Counted from the stretch's first letter, positions 23,692 through 34,157 are shown. The stretch is 64,000 nt of DNA from an uncultured Christensenellaceae bacterium (GCA_944380285.1 CALWGZ010000005.1:1-64000), one strand, 5' to 3'. Numbers and translations are program-made. The notes: generated from the letters alone by a model not told the origin.

Positions 23692-23748
23692 TAGAGCACT
23701 TCCTTGGTAAGGAAGAGGTCACCGGTTCAAATCCGGTTAGCAGCTCCA
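23692..23748 (+). other. tRNA-Thr(GGT) 3' fragment, right attachment site (attR-like)
   Basis: The sequence contains a complete anticodon arm (CTTCC-TTGGTAA-GGAAG, anticodon GGT), a T arm with GGTTCAAATCC and an acceptor 3' strand ending AGCAGCTCCA with encoded CCA. The first roughly 18 nt of a tRNA (acceptor 5' strand and most of the D arm) are replaced by unrelated DNA. This is what remains at the distal end after integration into a tRNA 3' half. Confidence 0.85.
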
Positions 23749-23753
23749 TTTAC

Positions 23754-23796
23754 GGACATCCCCGAATAGGCTTACGCCCCGGGGATGTCCTTTTTT
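23754..23796 (+). terminator. Intrinsic terminator of the former tRNA-Thr unit
   Basis: A perfect 11-bp stem GGACATCCCCG/CGGGGATGTCC (23754-23764 with 23780-23790) is followed by TTTTTT. It would have terminated the tRNA transcript before integration and now closes the element side. Confidence 0.8.
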
Positions 23797-23884
23797 AACG
23801 CTGCCAACCGGCATCGAAATAGTGGGCTCTCGTCTCGGAGAGAAACGATGAGTGTTGAAAGCTGTCTATCGAGTGCTTTCGCGA

Positions 23885-23966
23885 AAAGTATATATACTTT
23901 GAGCGAATCGCTCACGCACCTTAATACAAAAAGTATCGCGCCGTTCCCTATCGGCGTTCGTTATTA
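23885..23966 (-). repeat. Copy of the CGAACGCCGATAGGG hairpin repeat
   Basis: Read on the minus strand it carries CGAACGCCGATAGGGAACG, a hairpin region, CGTGAGCGATTCGCTCAAAG and CTTTTCGCGAAAGCAC, closely matching the plus-strand copy at 44521-44600. This repeat family has at least seven members in the window. No protein is likely from the short frames here. Confidence 0.6.
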
Positions 23967-24413
23967 TTTAACGCTTGTTAGCGCTTGGACGGCGGCGCAA
24001 TAATTGTTTTGAGCGTTTTTCTTCACGCAAGCTATGCCGTCCAATACCACTGCTCCGACAAAGACGATAAATGCCGCAACAGGCACAAACAGAGAATACG
24101 ACAGCGGTGCGCCGCATGCTTCAACGATGTTGCTCCAATAGTTCATTCCCACGGGAAACGCCTCTATGGTGCGTATGCAGATAACCGAGAAAAGCGCAAT
24201 AAACGTCGCCACTATCGCTACAAATGCGATAAGTTTTGCAGCGCCCTTTTTCATATCCCCCAGCAAGAATCTGTCAAGACCCACCATACCGCCCAAAATT
24301 GCGGCGGTTTTGATCGTCTTTTGCGGTGTGAGCAAATGATTGATATCCTTGTCGACGGCAAGCGCGGCAATTTTTGCAGCCCGCTCATCGTCCATATAGT
24401 CCTTCCAATCCAT
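23964..24413 (-). CDS. TM2-domain-like membrane protein
   Basis: A 149-aa protein starting MDWKDYMDDERAAKIAALAV after GAGGATTATG-type spacing (AAGGAGGATT). The TM2 signature is visible as ILGGMVGLDRFLLGDMKKGA, giving two membrane helices with a short turn, and a third hydrophobic segment follows (SLFVPVAAFIVFVGAVVLDG). TM2 proteins are small membrane proteins of unclear function. It is the first chromosomal gene beyond the element. Confidence 0.65.
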   Translation of the reverse strand: MDWKDYMDDERAAKIAALAVDKDINHLLTPQKTIKTAAILGGMVGLDRFLLGDMKKGAAKLIAFVAIVATFIALFSVICIRTIEAFPVGMNYWSNIVEACGAPLSYSLFVPVAAFIVFVGAVVLDGIACVKKNAQNNYCAAVQALTSVK

Positions 24414-24983
24414 AATCCTCCTTACCGACAGCTCGGGTTTATATTTTTGTATGTTTATATTCTAGCATACTTCCGCATTCCGTGTCAATACACTGATTTT
24501 TGTCCACTGTCGAGATGTAAACAGTGGAGTTTGCATATTTTATAAAGCACTGATCGATATATTTTGCAGTGTGTGGCATTTAAGCCTCGGCGCGGCGGCA
24601 CGGCTCGCGTCGCGGCGTTGGGGCGGAGCGCGCTCGCCGCGGATCGTTTGTTCCGCAAAAGCCTGATCTGCGGTGCGGCTTCGGGCGCGGCGGTTTTTTG
24701 TCGCACGGGCGCAACGGACGAAGAGCGTGCGGATAAGGGGCGAAAACGCGGAAGACGGAGATGTAAAAGGCAAAAAGCCGTGTGATTTTGTTGTAAAATA
24801 AATTTGAAAATGCTATTATATAGATACGCAGGAGCGAAAGCGTCGCTGCGGAGACTGTTTGCGAGGTTTTATGAATTCTGAACCGGGCGTTGACATACGT
24901 TGTACGGAGCGGAGGCGGCGATGCCGCTTGGGCTTGGTTTATCTCGCGATTTTTTGTGATGACAATTTTGGTCGGAGGCACTG
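24414..24983. other. Gene-free interval with prs promoter
   Basis: There is no coding region I can support. A GC-rich stretch (24590-24720) is open in several frames by composition only. TTGTAA (24791-24796) and TATTAT (24814-24819), 17 bp apart, form the likely promoter for the prs gene at 24984. Confidence 0.5.
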
Positions 24984-26180
24984 ATGAGACCTTTTTTTGA
25001 ATCCATTTTCAATTTTGACAAAGACACGTCCAATATGGCGATAATCGCTTTGGCGGGCGCAAAAGAGCTGGGCGACAAGATCGACTACTATCTTGTCAAC
25101 TGGTACAATCAAGAGGCGAAGGCGCAGGGCAAGAAGCTGCATCGCGACACATTCTTGGTCAAGAATGTCTGCCCGAGGTTCACGACGGGCGACGGCAAGG
25201 GTTTGGTGATGGAGACGGTGCGCGGCAAGGATCTGTACATCCTTTGCGACATGGGCAACTATTCCATCACTTACGATATGTTCGGTTTCAAGAACCATAT
25301 GTCGCCGGACGATCATTACAGCGACCTCAAGCGCATCATTGCGGCGGCGGGCGGCAAAGCTAAGTCGATCACGGTGGTAATGCCCAGCCTTTACGGCGGC
25401 AGACAGCATCGCCGCAACGCGCGCGAATCGCTCGATTGCGCGCAGATGCTGCAAGAGCTTGTGTCGATGGGCGTGTCCGAGATCATCACGTTCGACGCGC
25501 ACGATCCGAGGGTGCAGAACGCCGTGCCCTTGATGGGTTTCGACAACTTTTTGCCGACCTACCAGATCCTCAAAGCGATGCTTCGCAGCTATCCCGATCT
25601 CGATATGACCAAAGAGCGGTTCATGATAGTCAGCCCGGACGAGGGCGCGATGAGCCGCAATATTTATTACGCGTCCGTTTTGGGCACCGATCTCGGCATG
25701 TTCTACAAGCGCCGCGACTATGCCAACGTCGTCAACGGACGCAACCCGATCGTCGCGCACGAGTACATCGGCAACGACGTTCGCGGCAAGGACATCTTCG
25801 TTGCGGACGACATCATCGCGACGGGCGACTCCATGCTCAAGCTGTGCGTTGAGCTGAAGGAGCGCGGCTGCGGCAAGATCTTCCTGTCGGCGACCTATGC
25901 GTTGTTCACCGAAGGAGTACAGAAGTTTGAGGACGCCTACAATCAGGGGCTGTTCACCGCGGTTTTGAGCACGAACTTGACCTATTGCCCGCAGGAGCTT
26001 CTCGAAAAGAAGTGGTTCATACAGGCGGACATGTCCAAATTTGTCGCATACATCATCTCGGCGTGCGATCAGAACAAGTCGCTCAGCGAACTTCTCGATC
26101 CGCACGACAAGATCCACGAGCTCATCGAGAAATTCAATTCGACAAAGCCCGAGCAATTGACGCTCGACATTGACGAATAA
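24984..26180 (+). CDS. prs: Ribose-phosphate pyrophosphokinase (long form)
   Basis: A 398-aa protein, about 80 residues longer than canonical PRPP synthases. The PRPP-binding loop FVADDIIATGDSM is at 272-284; an ATP/flexible-loop equivalent PSLYGGRQHRRNARESL is at about 134-150 and the metal site FDAHDP at 170-175. GGAGGCACTG precedes the ATG. It makes PRPP from ribose-5-phosphate and ATP for nucleotide, His and Trp synthesis. The extra length is typical of some Clostridia homologues. Followed 18 nt later by a metallo-hydrolase gene, so probably co-transcribed. Confidence 0.8.
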   Translation: MRPFFESIFNFDKDTSNMAIIALAGAKELGDKIDYYLVNWYNQEAKAQGKKLHRDTFLVKNVCPRFTTGDGKGLVMETVRGKDLYILCDMGNYSITYDMFGFKNHMSPDDHYSDLKRIIAAAGGKAKSITVVMPSLYGGRQHRRNARESLDCAQMLQELVSMGVSEIITFDAHDPRVQNAVPLMGFDNFLPTYQILKAMLRSYPDLDMTKERFMIVSPDEGAMSRNIYYASVLGTDLGMFYKRRDYANVVNGRNPIVAHEYIGNDVRGKDIFVADDIIATGDSMLKLCVELKERGCGKIFLSATYALFTEGVQKFEDAYNQGLFTAVLSTNLTYCPQELLEKKWFIQADMSKFVAYIISACDQNKSLSELLDPHDKIHELIEKFNSTKPEQLTLDIDE

Positions 26181-26198
26181 ATTAAAAGAGGAAAGATT

Positions 26199-26855
26199 AT
26201 GAAGATCACATGGCTGGGTCATTCGGCGTTTCTGCTTGAAGAGTCGACGGGGACGACCGTGGTCACCGATCCTTACGGCGAAAGCCTTGTAGGTTATCGA
26301 ATGCGTCAGGTGTCCGCGGATGCGGTGACATTGAGTCACCACCACCGCGACCATGACGAAGTGAGCCGGGTCTCCGGGTCGCCTCAGGTGTTCGACACCG
26401 TCGGGGCGTGGGAGGTCAAGGGCGTCGACATCACGTCGATGCACAGCTGGCACGATCCCGAGCAGGGCAGCAAGCGCGGTCCCAACCTCATTTTCAAATA
26501 CAGGATGGACGGGGTCGACCTTTGCCATCTCGGCGACATCGGCGAGGAATGCGGCGCCGAGACGGGCGATCTGATCGGGACGGTCAACGTGTTGATGATC
26601 CCCGTCGGCGGCAACTACACGATCGACGCGGCTCAGGCGAAGGAATATGTTGACTTTTTGATGCCGGACATAGTGATCCCGATGCATTTCAGGACGCCGT
26701 CTTGCGCGGTCGACATCGGCAGGCTCGACGACTTTCTCGACCTGTTCGACGATGAGCAGATAGTGCGCGTGGACGGTGACACATTGGAGGTCGACCGCGA
26801 ATATTTCGACGGCGACAGCACCAAGGTGATCGTGTTCTCGGACAGAGACTTTTGA
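26199..26855 (+). CDS. MBL-fold metallo-hydrolase (Lactamase_B_3 type)
   Basis: A 218-aa protein, MKITWLGHSAFLLEE onward. The metal-binding motif is SHHHRDHD (46-53), with further ligands in SMHSWHD, LGDIG and IPMHFRT. The size and layout match the UPF0173/UlaG-like branch of beta-lactamase-fold hydrolases, probably acting on phosphodiester or lactone substrates in the cytoplasm. AGAGGAAAGATT precedes the start. The substrate cannot be named. Confidence 0.8.
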   Translation: MKITWLGHSAFLLEESTGTTVVTDPYGESLVGYRMRQVSADAVTLSHHHRDHDEVSRVSGSPQVFDTVGAWEVKGVDITSMHSWHDPEQGSKRGPNLIFKYRMDGVDLCHLGDIGEECGAETGDLIGTVNVLMIPVGGNYTIDAAQAKEYVDFLMPDIVIPMHFRTPSCAVDIGRLDDFLDLFDDEQIVRVDGDTLEVDREYFDGDSTKVIVFSDRDF

Positions 26856-26987
26856 CACAATTTGATCGGATCTCCGTTTTTTCGTCCTCAAACGCCCTAT
26901 GGGCACAAACGAAAAAGTATATAATATAATGACGGGGCGGAGATCCGCAATTCTTCGGCGTTTGCCGAATCAGACAGGAGATTTTCA

Positions 26988-28481
<1,494 letters not shown>

Positions 28482-28485
28482 ACGC

Positions 28486-28514
28486 TTGCCCGATCGCAAA
28501 CAAGATGATATAAT
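28486..28514 (+). promoter_or_regulatory. Promoter of tRNA-Gly
   Basis: TTGCCC (28486-28491) and TATAAT (28509-28514), 17-bp spacer, 31 bp before the tRNA 5' end. Confidence 0.7.
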
Positions 28515-28545
28515 ATCAACATGACCGCGCGTGAGCGCGGCAAAT

Positions 28546-28619
28546 GCGAGTGTAGTTTAATGGCAAAACTCGAGCTTCCCAAGCTTGCGTCGTGGGTTCG
28601 ATTCCCATCACTCGCTCCA
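28546..28619 (+). tRNA. tRNA-Gly (anticodon CCC)
   Basis: A 74-nt cloverleaf. Acceptor GCGAGTG pairs with CACTCGC, the D arm has TTTAATGGCAAAA, the anticodon arm is CGAGC-TTCCCAA-GCTTG, and the T arm contains GTGGGTTCGATTCCCAT. CCA is encoded. It decodes GGG glycine codons. Confidence 0.95.
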
Positions 28620-28620
28620 A

Positions 28621-28645
28621 AGCCGACGATTTTCGTCGGCTTTTT
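28621..28645 (+). terminator. Terminator of tRNA-Gly
   Basis: Stem GCCGACGA/TCGTCGGC with a TTT loop, followed by TTTTT, two nt after the tRNA CCA end. Confidence 0.9.
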
Positions 28646-28790
28646 CATCGTTTGGCGAGAGTGAATAAAAGTGCAAAAGCCGCGTATTTTGTACCGTATT
28701 CGGGACATCGGAGATTTGCGGTATTGACATTGAAAACGTTTTGTGATATATTGTCATCGAGGCGTAAACGGCGCCGCAAGGAGCGAGGAT

Positions 28791-30572
28791 ATGAAGAGAG
28801 AAGAAGATCTTCTTGACGAATTTTACGATTGTTTCGGCAGCGCGTCGTGCGATTTCGCGCGAGCAAAGCGTCTGCTCGCGCAGGGATTGGACATCAACGC
28901 GCTGTATAACGACGAAGATTTGCTGTCGGGCGCGATGCTGGAGTTGACAGGACAGGACAATCCCGAACGAGAGCCATCCTGTTTGCTCGAGGTCGTCAAG
29001 TTCTTTTTGGAGAACGGTTTTGACGTCGCCGCGCGCGGAGGCGCCGCAGGGTCCGAGTGTCTCGGAAGGTTAAGATATTTTGCGAGTCTCGACGAGGCGC
29101 TCGAGGCGGCGAAACTGTTGCTTGACAAGGGGGCGCGGTGCGTTGAGGACGAGGACGGTCTCACGCCGCTGTCTCTGCTGGGCGGTGAGAGTCACATTGC
29201 GTTTTCGGAGCGCGATTACAGATATTCGATGTGTTGCGAAGTGCTTTGCGAGGTGATTGAGAGGGCGGAAAACAACGTTGAATATCACGGCATAAAATTC
29301 GCCGATTGTCACGAATACGGATCGCTCAAAGCGGTGTGGGCGCAGAGGCTTGACTCAGGCAGGCGCGCGGAGAGGTGGCTGCTCGTCTTTGAACAAAAGT
29401 GTATGTTTGTCGACAACTTTTGCGCGTATTACGACGACATCCCGGGAGGGAATTTCGCCGATATAAGCTCACTGTTCAAAGAGATAATCGGGCGCGAGGT
29501 GACGCAGGTCAACCCGTTCGGTATTGCGCGGAGCGGCGGCACTTCATCCTTTGTCGAAGTCGCGCTTGGCGGCATTTCGGTGATTTTCAAAAGAGCGGGC
29601 GACAACCTGTGCGAGGTGTTCACGGACAGCGGCGAGACGAGAGGCTGTGCCGAATTCGACAATGCGATGAGGGAGCTCGAAGTCCCCGAGAGGGAGATTG
29701 CCGCATTGATTGGGCTCGGCGGCGCGGCTGCGCGCAAGAGCGCAATCGGATATGCCCGTTTTACGTCGAAGGAGACGGAGATAGGCGCATACGAAGTCGC
29801 GGATTTCATTCGCGGCTATGAGCGCACGCATGGCGAGGGCGTCGTCGAATTGCGCCACGGACTTTATGCGCGGTGCGTGAAGGCTGTGGCAGGTGCGAAA
29901 GAAGGGGAGATATACTCGGTCGAAGGGGTGGACGGCGAGAAGGGCAACTATATCTTGAAAAACATTGGCACGGTTTCGGCGGACGACTTCAAATTGCTGC
30001 GGCCGTCAAAGGTGAGGTATGAGGGCAAGAGGATTGCCGACAATGTCCGCATAGCGAAGGACGGATGCAAAATTTGGGGCGTCTACGACGTAAAACGCGC
30101 CGAAGGCAGATGGCTGATTCTCAGAGGCGGCGAGGTGGTCGCGTCGAGCGACTGTACGCCGTTGGAATATACGCCGATCGAGGATAAGGCGCCGCGCCGT
30201 TGGACGAACGTTGATATCGCCGTATCCGAAGCGATTGAGTTCGGGGTGAAACCGGACTGCTTTGTCGCCGAGGACGCGGCTGTCTTTGCGGACGGCGAAA
30301 AGGTGGCGGATGGCAAGGAGGAAACGCTTGACTATTTTCAAACGATTTTTCGTACCCGTGTCGATAACGGTATATATTGCGTCGCGTACGAAGCGCATTC
30401 GGAGGAGAAATGGAAAGGGCACGACAAGGGCGAAAGATTTGTATTTGTCAGATGTTCGGACGGCACGACGATGTCCGTGTTTTTGGGCAGGTTCAACGAT
30501 CGAAAACTTCTGTCCGCCGAGGTGTTTTCGGGCAATCCAAAGGCGTCGTTCACAAGGTATGACGTGCGCTGA
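28791..30572 (+). CDS. Ankyrin-like repeat protein of unknown function
   Basis: Start set at ATG 28791, with AAGGAGCGAGGAT upstream. The 593-aa protein opens with ankyrin-type helices: FARAKRLLAQGLDINALYND, LEVVKFFLENGFDVAARGG, LEAAKLLLDKGARCVEDEDG. The remaining 450 residues are beta-rich with no domain I recognise, though segments such as VELRHGLYARCVKAVAGAKE and VRIAKDGCKIWGVYDVKRAE suggest repeated small beta domains. It has no signal peptide or membrane span, so it is probably a cytoplasmic scaffold protein. Confidence 0.65.
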   Translation: MKREEDLLDEFYDCFGSASCDFARAKRLLAQGLDINALYNDEDLLSGAMLELTGQDNPEREPSCLLEVVKFFLENGFDVAARGGAAGSECLGRLRYFASLDEALEAAKLLLDKGARCVEDEDGLTPLSLLGGESHIAFSERDYRYSMCCEVLCEVIERAENNVEYHGIKFADCHEYGSLKAVWAQRLDSGRRAERWLLVFEQKCMFVDNFCAYYDDIPGGNFADISSLFKEIIGREVTQVNPFGIARSGGTSSFVEVALGGISVIFKRAGDNLCEVFTDSGETRGCAEFDNAMRELEVPEREIAALIGLGGAAARKSAIGYARFTSKETEIGAYEVADFIRGYERTHGEGVVELRHGLYARCVKAVAGAKEGEIYSVEGVDGEKGNYILKNIGTVSADDFKLLRPSKVRYEGKRIADNVRIAKDGCKIWGVYDVKRAEGRWLILRGGEVVASSDCTPLEYTPIEDKAPRRWTNVDIAVSEAIEFGVKPDCFVAEDAAVFADGEKVADGKEETLDYFQTIFRTRVDNGIYCVAYEAHSEEKWKGHDKGERFVFVRCSDGTTMSVFLGRFNDRKLLSAEVFSGNPKASFTRYDVR

Positions 30573-30599
30573 ACGATTGCGACGGCGTGTTGAAAAACA

Positions 30600-30629
30600 G
30601 GGACGGCTTGTCGCCGTCCCGAATTTTTT
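30600..30629. terminator. Bidirectional terminator between convergent genes
   Basis: Stem GGGACGGC/GCCGTCCC with a short loop, T-run on plus (30624-30629) and A-run on the left that serves the minus strand. It separates the ankyrin-like gene and the DUF4838 gene. Confidence 0.8.
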
Positions 30630-30632
30630 CGA

Positions 30633-32642
30633 TCAGGATGTTTGATTGTCGTTTGAGCGTTTGCGTCTCTTTTTCACCGCTCGGGGGATCAGTACCGCTG
30701 CGGCGATGATGCCTGCCGCTCCGACCGCGGAGGAGACGACGATCAGCGTCAGATGTATCTTTTGCGTTTTCAGATATTCGGGATAGACGCTGTCGATATA
30801 TTCGTCGATATAGGGCGGCGCGATCTCGTGGTGGCGCTCTATGCCCAGCTCTTTGACGAGCGGCTTGAACTCCTCGAACGCCTTCTCTTTGTCGACGACG
30901 TCGAAGCCGCCGGCGGTCATGCGCGCGTACAGCACGTTGACGCGAATCTCCTTTGCGAATTGCGTCTTTTGCGGATCGTCTTTGACCGCGTCCAGCGCGG
31001 CGAGGGTCAGTTCGTCGTACTTGGCGAGGTTGGACGGGGACAGATAGTCGAAGTAGTGCCATTCGGGGCGGTCGTAGAGGTCGAGGTTGTCGGCGTGCGA
31101 GACGCTCTCGTGCATGATGTCGAGGTATTCGGCGAGGTAGGGCGCGGCGTCGCCGTAGGTGACGACGAGGTATTTGCCGATGATCGACTCGATGTCGGCG
31201 TCGATGTCCCAAAGCTGTCTCGCCAGCACATAGCTGCGCAGGCAGGCGAGTTCGTCGCCCTGTTCGCGGCTGCCTTGGTGGAAGACGCCGGTGACGTTGT
31301 TTTGCTTGTAGAATTCGAGGTTGGACTGCTGCACCGAGAAGTTGGGATAGGGCAGCAGCAGGTTGTGGAAGTTGACTGTATAGTCCCAAACGACGAGGTT
31401 GTTGCAGATCGTGCTCCAGCTCTCGATCATTCGCTTCGCCTCTGCGGACTTTTCGTTGCTGTCGTCGGACGCGGAGTAGAGCTGCGACGTCTGTATCGGC
31501 GCGATGACGATGTTGACGTTGTCGCGGCAGGTCATCCCTGCGGGGACGACGTTGTTATAAAAATACGCGAGCGTGCTTATGATCTTGTCGGGGAAGGCAT
31601 CCGCGAGGCGGTTGACGATCTCAAGCATCGCGCCCATCTGCGAGCCGTACTTTTCGCAGGCGGCGGTACAGTCGGCGCACTCGCACATATGCCACGAGTC
31701 GTTGATGCTGAAGTCCCAATAGATTGCGTCGGGATATTGCTTCATCATCTCCGACATATTGTAGCGGATGATGGGGTAGAGTTCCTCGTTGGTCAGGCAC
31801 AATTGTGTGGGCAGACCGTCGTCCGCGGTATGCATGCGTACGCCGCCGATCTCGGCGTAGTATTCGGGGTGTTCGTCAAAGTATTGTTCGGGCGGAACAT
31901 AGCTGAACACGCTGTGGCACCATTTGCCCCAATAGCGGTTGCCGTCGTTGCCGAGGTCTTCGTCGCGGTAGCCGGTGCCGTTGCTCTTGATGCGGCGGCT
32001 CCAAATGCTCTCGGTCGGGGTCTCGGACTCGTACGCCTCGTGGCTGACTTCGTATTGGTAGATGCGCCGCCAGCGGAAGTCGGGGTTGTCGATCTTGTCC
32101 TCGGCGGCGAGCGCTATCGTCTCGAGTCGGGGGATGTAGGAGTAGTCGTCGCGGACGAACATGCATCCGAGCTCGTTTTCCAAAAAGCAGTAGATGCCGT
32201 TGGCGAGACCATCGGCATTGAGCGCGTCTATGAAGATGTTGCCGTGTTCGTCGTATGAAAGCGCATAGCCGTCGTCGGCGACGCCCTCGGGAGCGGCATT
32301 GAATCCGATCGCAATGCACGGCGTGAGCTTGGGCAGTGCGTCGACGAGCGCAAAAGCGTCGTCATCGCCCGTCATCTCGCGCAATGTCGATTGCAAAAAT
32401 TTGGTGTCCGTGTCGATCCCGGACACATTTTGAGATACGGCGATCGCATATTCGCTCATGCCGTCCTTGGCGAGATAGAAGTCTTTCGGCTCAGCCATGA
32501 TGTCCGCGAACGCCTCTTCGCTGTAAGGCGAAGACGTGCTCACTTTGATGGGCTCGGGCGCGGTGCCGTCGGTGCAGGCAGACAATACGAGCGATGTCGC
32601 AAGGATGAGAGTCAGGCATGCGGTGATCAAAAGTTTCTTCAT
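30633..32642 (-). CDS. DUF4838 lipoprotein (GH-like, carbohydrate-related)
   Basis: Start placed at ATG 32642, where a lipoprotein signal begins (MKKLLITACLTLILATSLVL then SACTDG, lipobox L-S-A-C). The 669-aa protein has an N-terminal alpha/beta domain as in GH20/GH67 accessory domains. A DUF4838 region follows, with RWRRIYQYE, HPEYYAEIGG, LCLTNEELYPI, and WDFSINDSWHMCECADCTAA, whose Cys-x-Cys-x2-Cys cluster is typical. A C-terminal membrane helix (LIVVSSAVGAAGIIAAAVLI) with an Arg/Lys tail gives a second anchor. It is likely to act on glycans at the cell surface. Substrate unknown. Confidence 0.75.
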   Translation of the reverse strand: MKKLLITACLTLILATSLVLSACTDGTAPEPIKVSTSSPYSEEAFADIMAEPKDFYLAKDGMSEYAIAVSQNVSGIDTDTKFLQSTLREMTGDDDAFALVDALPKLTPCIAIGFNAAPEGVADDGYALSYDEHGNIFIDALNADGLANGIYCFLENELGCMFVRDDYSYIPRLETIALAAEDKIDNPDFRWRRIYQYEVSHEAYESETPTESIWSRRIKSNGTGYRDEDLGNDGNRYWGKWCHSVFSYVPPEQYFDEHPEYYAEIGGVRMHTADDGLPTQLCLTNEELYPIIRYNMSEMMKQYPDAIYWDFSINDSWHMCECADCTAACEKYGSQMGAMLEIVNRLADAFPDKIISTLAYFYNNVVPAGMTCRDNVNIVIAPIQTSQLYSASDDSNEKSAEAKRMIESWSTICNNLVVWDYTVNFHNLLLPYPNFSVQQSNLEFYKQNNVTGVFHQGSREQGDELACLRSYVLARQLWDIDADIESIIGKYLVVTYGDAAPYLAEYLDIMHESVSHADNLDLYDRPEWHYFDYLSPSNLAKYDELTLAALDAVKDDPQKTQFAKEIRVNVLYARMTAGGFDVVDKEKAFEEFKPLVKELGIERHHEIAPPYIDEYIDSVYPEYLKTQKIHLTLIVVSSAVGAAGIIAAAVLIPRAVKKRRKRSNDNQTS

Positions 32643-32838
32643 TGCGTGCTCCTCGAAGTGGATTTGTCTTGATATCATTGTATCATATCCGCGCGCGCGG
32701 CGCAAGGCTTTGCGTGTTTGCGTGTGACGAATGCGGCGGTGAAAACGAATAGATATATACTCATCAATTAACATTGACGAAAGCGGTTGTTGCATATTAT
32801 TCGCTCGTTTGCATATCTAAACATTATATTTTGCAAAG

Positions 32839-33244
32839 AATGTAAAGTAAGTGTTACACAATGTAAAGTATGTTTGACACCTCAAATCGCGAAAAATATG
32901 GTATAATATATACGGGAGCGGGAGGGGAGAAAGATCTTCCGTCTCGCAAAAATTTGCAAAAACAAAACAAAATTTTTTCGGCAAACGTTTTGCCGAACTC
33001 ATCGCGGAAGCGGGTACAGCGTCGGGGCGCTGTAAGGACATAGGCGGCGGAAGGCAGACCCTTCCGCCGTTCTCCGTTTTCGCTTTCGGCTCGTTTGCGC
33101 CGTCGAAGAAGCAATAGTTGGCAGCAGGCGGCAATGCGATCGGCATAATACACATTTGCGTACAAAAAATTCAAAAATGTAAAGTAAGTGTTACACAATG
33201 TAAAGTATGTTTGACACCTCAAATCGCAAAATGTGTGCTATAAT
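32839..33244 (+). promoter_or_regulatory. Duplicated regulated promoter in tandem
   Basis: A 52-bp sequence occurs identically at 32839-32890 and 33176-33227. It contains two TGTAAAGTA boxes flanking GTGTTACAC, and ends in TTGACACC. Each copy is followed, 22 bp after TTGACA, by an extended -10 (TGGTATAAT at 32899-32907 and TGCTATAAT at 33236-33244). Both point toward the lipoprotein gene at 33341. The 265 bp between them (32911-33175) has hairpins such as GGCGGAAGG/CCTTCCGCC but no supported gene, so the upstream start would give a long leader. Confidence 0.6.
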
Positions 33245-33340
33245 GAATATAGAGGGAGAGGTCCGCCCTCAAAATGATAAGGGTTTCAACATTGACTTGC
33301 TTGCTTGTTTTCGCCCATTGACGGACTTCAAGGAGGAATT

Positions 33341-33940
33341 ATGAAAAAGAAGATTTTGGCATTGACGCTTTTGCTTGCGATCGTGGCAAGCATGCTCGTC
33401 TTCGCCGCCTGCAAGGACGACGAACCGGACGAACCCAAAAAGTTGTTGGGCGGGTTTTTGTCGCCGGATTATGAGAGAGACTCTTCCATACCAAGTCCAA
33501 CTATCAGTTGTGCGTATGAGTCAGATCGATTTGTCTTTGACATCGATGACGTCACATTGACGTTTTATATTATGTTGAATGCTCCCCGTGATACCGAAGA
33601 GGATAATAGACTGCTGTTTGGCGATTCATATTTTATTGATTTACTCTACACAAATTCGGAAGGGCAGGATGACCGGATGTATTGGAAAACGGTTGATGAA
33701 CCGATTTATTCGGAAAAATATTTGAGCACGGATGAGCATCCCCATGGATACGAAACAGAGATGACATTACCCAAAGAAGTTTTTGCACAAGACAGCGGGG
33801 AAATAGTGTTCGGTGTGATGACGGTCTTGTCGACAGACGGCTCTTGGCTTAACGGAGGCGTTGCCATAATGTACTATACCAAAGAGTCCGAAGGCACTGT
33901 TCGACTCTCTGCTTATAAACCCATTGATTGGGGCTGCTAA
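33341..33940 (+). CDS. Lipoprotein of unknown function
   Basis: Start set at ATG 33341, after AAGGAGGAATT. The 199-aa product has a lipoprotein signal (MKKKILALTLLLAIVASMLV, lipobox F-A-A-C near residue 24) and an acidic linker (DDEPDEPKK). The mature part is acidic with a beta-rich pattern, suggesting a lectin-like or sandwich domain. It has lower GC than the flanking genes. It sits downstream of the duplicated promoter and 15 bp before a small membrane-protein gene, likely in one operon. Confidence 0.65.
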   Translation: MKKKILALTLLLAIVASMLVFAACKDDEPDEPKKLLGGFLSPDYERDSSIPSPTISCAYESDRFVFDIDDVTLTFYIMLNAPRDTEEDNRLLFGDSYFIDLLYTNSEGQDDRMYWKTVDEPIYSEKYLSTDEHPHGYETEMTLPKEVFAQDSGEIVFGVMTVLSTDGSWLNGGVAIMYYTKESEGTVRLSAYKPIDWGC

Positions 33941-33955
33941 ACCTGGAGGACAATT

Positions 33956-34132
33956 ATGAAAAACGAAAGAAAACTCAACAATGAAACGTGCGTTGTTATT
34001 CTTGTTATGCTTGTAATAACGATGGCAGTAGTCGATCTCGCCTTGTGCAATCAAAATATAGCGGCGGAAAGCAATTCGTCGGAGAGCTTGGCGCGACTTG
34101 CAGAGAGGTACGGCGCGTTTTTCGCCGAATAG
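33956..34132 (+). CDS. 58-aa single-span membrane protein
   Basis: ATG 33956 follows CTGGAGGACAATT, and TAG ends at 34132. The product MKNERKLNNETCVVILVMLV onward has one membrane helix (about residues 12-32) and a short polar tail (ESLARLAERYGAFFAE). Translation signals and proximity support co-expression with the lipoprotein. Function unknown. Confidence 0.6.
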   Translation: MKNERKLNNETCVVILVMLVITMAVVDLALCNQNIAAESNSSESLARLAERYGAFFAE

Positions 34133-34157
34133 GGCGAGACGATAATTCTTCCTAAGG

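Larger units (their letters stand above)
1..23748. mobile_element. Right-hand part of a tRNA-Thr-integrated mobile element
   Basis: The segment ends at 23692-23748 with the 3' 57 nt of a tRNA-Thr gene that lacks its 5' half. This is the classic footprint of site-specific integration into a tRNA 3' end. Cargo to its left is accessory: phage-like replication and morphogenesis genes, a toxin-antitoxin pair, PcfJ/PcfK-like conjugative-element genes and a defence pair. Chromosomal housekeeping genes start only to the right. The left end, the intact tRNA and the integrase are not in the window, so total size and type (ICE, mobilizable island or composite) are unknown. That everything from 1 to 23748 belongs to a single element is inferred. 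Confidence 0.7.

Noticed and set aside
23531..23749. Minus-strand open frame beginning MELLTGFEPVTSSL
   Set aside because: Its start is the antisense of the tRNA-Thr fragment. This peptide is a well-known artefact of reading through tRNA genes.
24564..24981. GC-rich open frames before prs
   Set aside because: Open on both strands by composition only. They are Arg/Ala-rich, with no start signals and no recognisable protein pattern.
32817..33222. Minus-strand frames of 112 and 122 aa in the duplicated promoter region
   Set aside because: Both pass through the repeated promoter sequence, and both contain the same antisense peptide from the 52-bp repeat.
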